From NCBI RefSeq assembly GCF_000590885.1, contig NZ_JFHN01000066.1:1-64000 (forward strand): a DNA stretch of 64,000 nucleotides, given 5' to 3'. Source of the stretch: Erwinia mallotivora. GTDB lineage: Bacteria; Pseudomonadota; Gammaproteobacteria; Enterobacterales; Enterobacteriaceae. Made by a program: the position numbers and the translations under genes. The notes under the pieces were generated by a model. It was given only the letters and a program-made list of their open reading frames with translations. It made no database searches and had not been told where the DNA came from. Shown here one piece after another: positions 61,760-64,000 of this stretch. Position 1 is the stretch's first letter. Each line of letters opens with the position of its first letter.

Positions 61760-61898
61760 AATGTTCTCGCTTATTAATTTTTTCCGCTTTTTTGGAAGTT
61801 CATCTAACGTAGTATCTGGGGTAGAGCAACAAATTAATTAACCACTACATTATTGGTTGCTCTTTTACATATAACTGACTTAGTAAAGAGATGAAAAT

Positions 61899-62216
61899 AT
61901 GACCAACATTGTACAGCGAAACTTGCATCGAAGCCTGGCGAAGTCACTCATTTCTGTTGAGGAGGAAACCGGCGTTTCTCATGATAAATTGGTAAGGATA
62001 TTGAACGAGGAGTTTGGCTATGTTGATAAAGATGACCAAATCGCTGTGTCAAATCTCGAAAATCAAATGGCATTGGATGTTGCTGCGGAAAAACATGCTG
62101 CAAAGCACAAAGTCATATTAAACGAGTTAGCCGTTGCGCGTACTGCAATTAAACGCAAAATGGGCACTCTTGCAGACAATGTTCAAGTGAATGACTCTGA
62201 GGCTAAGATGCCCTAA
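61899..62216 (+). CDS. Small helical protein, unknown function
   Basis: A 105-residue, almost entirely helical protein (MTNIVQRNLHRSLAKSLISVEEETGVSHDKLVRILNEEFGYVDKDD...; MALDVAAEKHAAKHKVILNELAVARTAIKRKMG). The N-terminal part could bind DNA or form a dimer; no HTH motif is certain. It is divergent from the split gene at 60.3-61.8 kb with 140 bases between, and followed by a strong hairpin (62245-62275). No family recognised. Confidence 0.65.
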   Translation: MTNIVQRNLHRSLAKSLISVEEETGVSHDKLVRILNEEFGYVDKDDQIAVSNLENQMALDVAAEKHAAKHKVILNELAVARTAIKRKMGTLADNVQVNDSEAKMP

Positions 62217-62244
62217 GAAGGTGGCTACCGATTGCCGGTTTGGG

Positions 62245-62275
62245 TTAATACATGCGCTGTCAGCGCATGTATTAA
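62245..62275 (+). terminator. Perfect inverted repeat behind the gene at 61899
   Basis: TTAATACATGCGCT and AGCGCATGTATTAA are exact 14-base arms around GTC; CATTTTCC follows. It may terminate transcription of the small gene, though the T run is short. Confidence 0.6.
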
Positions 62276-62380
62276 CATTTTCCTTGTGGGAATCTACGCT
62301 TCGGAGAGTATTTATTATGCTGGGACTACTGGAATACTTGTCCAAAACAAACGTCGGATCTTCGCTCTTGAGGAACAGCC

Positions 62381-62417
62381 ATAATCAAATCTCCCGCACC
62401 ATCGGAGGTTTGATTAT
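62381..62417. repeat. Inverted repeat upstream of the integrase relic
   Basis: ATAATCAAATCTCC and GGAGGTTTGATTAT pair with one mismatch (G-T) across a 9-base loop. Possibly an operator, an end of a lost element or a terminator. Confidence 0.45.
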
Positions 62418-62454
62418 GAACACGTTACCCTGGTACAAAAATCGTATCATCGGC

Positions 62455-63016
62455 TAAAAAACCCGCTTCAGATATCTCAAATCTGGGACATGCGCATCAG
62501 ACTTGAGCCGGAAGGTAAAACGCGCGATTTGGCTCCGTTAATCATGGCGTTGGGCAGTAAGCTTCGGGGCTGCGATCTGGTTAAGTTTTAAGTATCGGAT
62601 GTTGAATATAGCGGTTCTGCTTCAAGCAGAGCAACTGTGCTACAACAAAAGACCATCAGCCCTGTCCAGTTTGAGTTAATTAAAAGGGCAAGAGAAGCAG
62701 TTGAAGCATTAATTAAGCTGGGCAATTTGCACAGTAAAGACTACTTGTTGCAATCACGGGTCTGCTCTTGCCAACACGTATCAACTCGGCACCAGAATCG
62801 AATTTTTCATGGGTGGATAGCAAAACCTGGTCTTGAAGATTTGCTTTACAGCACGCATTCCATGAGAAGAACAAAACCTTACCTGATATATAAGAAAACC
62901 AAGAATCTTCGGGTGATCCAACTTCTGTTGGCCATAAGAAACTGGACAGCACAGTCCGTTATCTGGGCATTGAAGTCGATGATGCGTCAGAGATCTCTGA
63001 ATCGATTGGAGTCTAA
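62455..63016 (+). pseudogene. Relic of a tyrosine-recombinase integrase
   Basis: The plus strand encodes, across several frames, a site-specific integrase: ISQIWDMRIRLEPEGKTRDL, LGSKLRGCDLVKF (then a stop), VSDVEYSGSASSRATVLQQK, ISPVQFELIKRAREAVEALI, HSMRRTKPYLIYKKTKNLRVIQLLL, and after a one-base loss (GG where GGG is expected) GHKKLDSTVRYLGIEVDDAS to a stop at 63014-63016. The catalytic Arg (SMRRTK) and Tyr (TVRYLG) remain readable, but the frame is broken at least twice and the start is missing. It marks a former insertion. The region 63,017-63,300 behind it has no supported gene. Confidence 0.75.
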
Positions 63017-63313
63017 GGTTGTCAGGGCTGCAACAGCAGTCCTGTGCCAGAAACGGAAATTAGCAGCAGGTAAACACGTAAGTGCTACTTTTCGTAACAG
63101 ACCAGTACGTACCAGTCGGATACAGACACCAAATAATATTGAGCTGTTTTGGTCTTATGCAAAACGGCCCTCAAGGCTCTTTGGTGCTTCACTTCGGTGC
63201 CTCACTGACGTTATGCGATCGTCCGGACAGGTAAAAAAAGCTTCTGGCCAGGGTGCGTGCGTTGAACTGAAATAATGACATTCCCAGCTCAAGAAGCCTT
63301 CAAAAATGATTTG

Positions 63314-63340
63314 TGAACTTTTTATGACAGTTGCCGATAG
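63314..63340 (+). promoter_or_regulatory. Sigma-28 (FliA) promoter for the chemoreceptor at 63455
   Basis: TGAACTTT, eleven bases, GCCGATAG: 13 of 16 matches to the FliA consensus with exact spacing. It lies about 115 bases before the start codon of a chemoreceptor gene, a classical FliA target. Confidence 0.65.
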
Positions 63341-63454
63341 TAATGATACCGCGACCAAACTGCGGCAGTTCTAATCAGCACTTCCTTTTTACTCGGAAGC
63401 TTCTCTGCGTCAGCAATGCGTATCACTGCTGATGCCTCACAGGATGGGTTCACT

Positions 63455-64000
63455 ATGGGCAATATCAGAATCGGAGTTAGGCTTGGTGCCGCCTTTGGCT
63501 TTATGGCGCTGCTCGTTATTTTTATGGTGTTGATTGGAATCGTTAAAGCCAACTCTCTCGGCAGTGCAACTAATGAAATATCCGGTGGCCTCTACAGTAA
63601 AGCTTCGGCATCTCAGGCGCTGCGTTATTACATTTCAGATATGAGTCGGCTTACCATAAGTGCAATCCTTCTCCAGGACACAGCACTGAAAGAAAAAGCC
63701 ATTAGTGATTACCGTAGTGAAGAACAGGAAGTCAGAAATCTGATTGCCAGTCTGAAAAAGCAGGTCAACTCACCAACGGGTCTGGAAATATTTTCCCGTC
63801 TGCGTGAACGAGCCGATCTTTTTCTGCCTTTCATTGATGAAGTCGCGGTACTTGCACAGCAGGGTAAAAATGATGAAGCCGTACATTTACTTTTCGGTTC
63901 ACGTCATCAGACACAGGTCGACTTTTTAGATTCGTTAAAGGCGCTTCAGGAGCATCAGGAAGCGCGCATGGTCGGCGCAGCTGAAAAGGCGCGGGAGGAC
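63455..64000 (+). CDS. Methyl-accepting chemotaxis protein, 3' end outside window
   Basis: The first 182 codons of a chemoreceptor: MGNIRIGVRLGAAFGFMALL and the rest of transmembrane helix 1 (VIFMVLIGIVKA), then a periplasmic four-helix-bundle domain of the 4HB_MCP type (KASASQALRYYISDMSRLTIS, LLQDTALKEKAISDYRSEEQEV, VHLLFGSRHQTQVDFL). The signalling part lies beyond the right edge. The ATG at 63455 gives the usual short basic N terminus. It is distinct in sequence from the receptor at 48,823-50,367. Confidence 0.88.
   Translation, partial: MGNIRIGVRLGAAFGFMALLVIFMVLIGIVKANSLGSATNEISGGLYSKASASQALRYYISDMSRLTISAILLQDTALKEKAISDYRSEEQEVRNLIASLKKQVNSPTGLEIFSRLRERADLFLPFIDEVAVLAQQGKNDEAVHLLFGSRHQTQVDFLDSLKALQEHQEARMVGAAEKARED

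Noticed and set aside
1..64000. CRISPR arrays, tRNA and rRNA genes
   Set aside because: No regularly spaced repeats, cloverleaf-like sequence with a TTCGAATCC-type arm, or rRNA signature was noticed on either strand.

Overview
The window looks like chromosomal DNA of an enterobacterium (Enterobacterales, most like the Enterobacter/Lelliottia/Kluyvera group; genus not settled). Reasons: a complete-style enteric type VI secretion (T6SS) block, a YddG-type exporter, a MarT/FidL-type regulator pair, a GltF/YhcD-like fimbrial operon, FliA-type promoters and E. coli-like codon and ribosome-binding-site habits. No rRNA, tRNA or CRISPR array was seen.

Layout. (1) 1-20,576, all on the minus strand: a T6SS locus read leftwards as tssB-tssC-tssK-tssL-tagL(OmpA)-hcp-clpV-(LprI-like protein)-vgrG-effector-lipoprotein-(decayed effector copy)-PAAR-membrane protein-tssM; tssM runs off the left edge, and tssA/E/F/G/J are presumably beyond it. 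The variable part is 3.8-11.1 kb, where a VgrG-linked, probably peptidoglycan-cutting effector sits beside a candidate lipoprotein immunity gene and the relic of an older effector. hcp is bracketed by two inverted copies of an intergenic repeat. (2) 21.5-24.1 kb, plus strand: family II pyrophosphatase, Usp-type stress protein and a second enolase, tightly coupled. (3) 24.4-37.8 kb: metabolic accessory genes, including a GntR-controlled amine/amino-acid catabolic set (FAD oxidase, aldehyde dehydrogenase, DapA-like aldolase) with two matching putative operators, YddG and MFS transporters, a GlxA-type regulator, NUDIX and S66 peptidase genes, and a deletion scar joining two beheaded genes (LysR and SDR). 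(4) 38.5-45.1 kb: ToxR-like regulator, FidL-like partner, fimbrial subunit, usher, chaperone, and a tyrosine recombinase that has lost catalytic residues. (5) 45.9-48.2 kb: an HTH regulator, a YhhQ/VUT-family queuosine-precursor transporter and a QueF-type preQ0 reductase in one operon; this is the most interesting unit of the window. (6) 48.4-53.4 kb: a chorismate mutase domain protein, a chemoreceptor, an unknown protein behind a near-perfect FliA (sigma-28) promoter, and a cytochrome P450-cupin pair. (7) 53.9-64 kb: accessory patchwork with a stand-alone nuclease-like protein, lipoproteins, a TetR/epoxide-hydrolase-like pair with a 36-bp perfect palindrome, IS630 and integrase relics, two genes interrupted in A/T homopolymers, and the start of a second chemoreceptor with its own sigma-28 promoter.

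The genes form separate modules. The T6SS block is one contact-dependent weapon; the GntR set is one inducible catabolic regulon; the VUT-QueF unit is a salvage route for 7-deazaguanine precursors; the two chemoreceptors and the unknown gene at 50.8 kb appear tied to flagellar expression. All functions are inferred from protein sequence features read by eye; no database search was possible.
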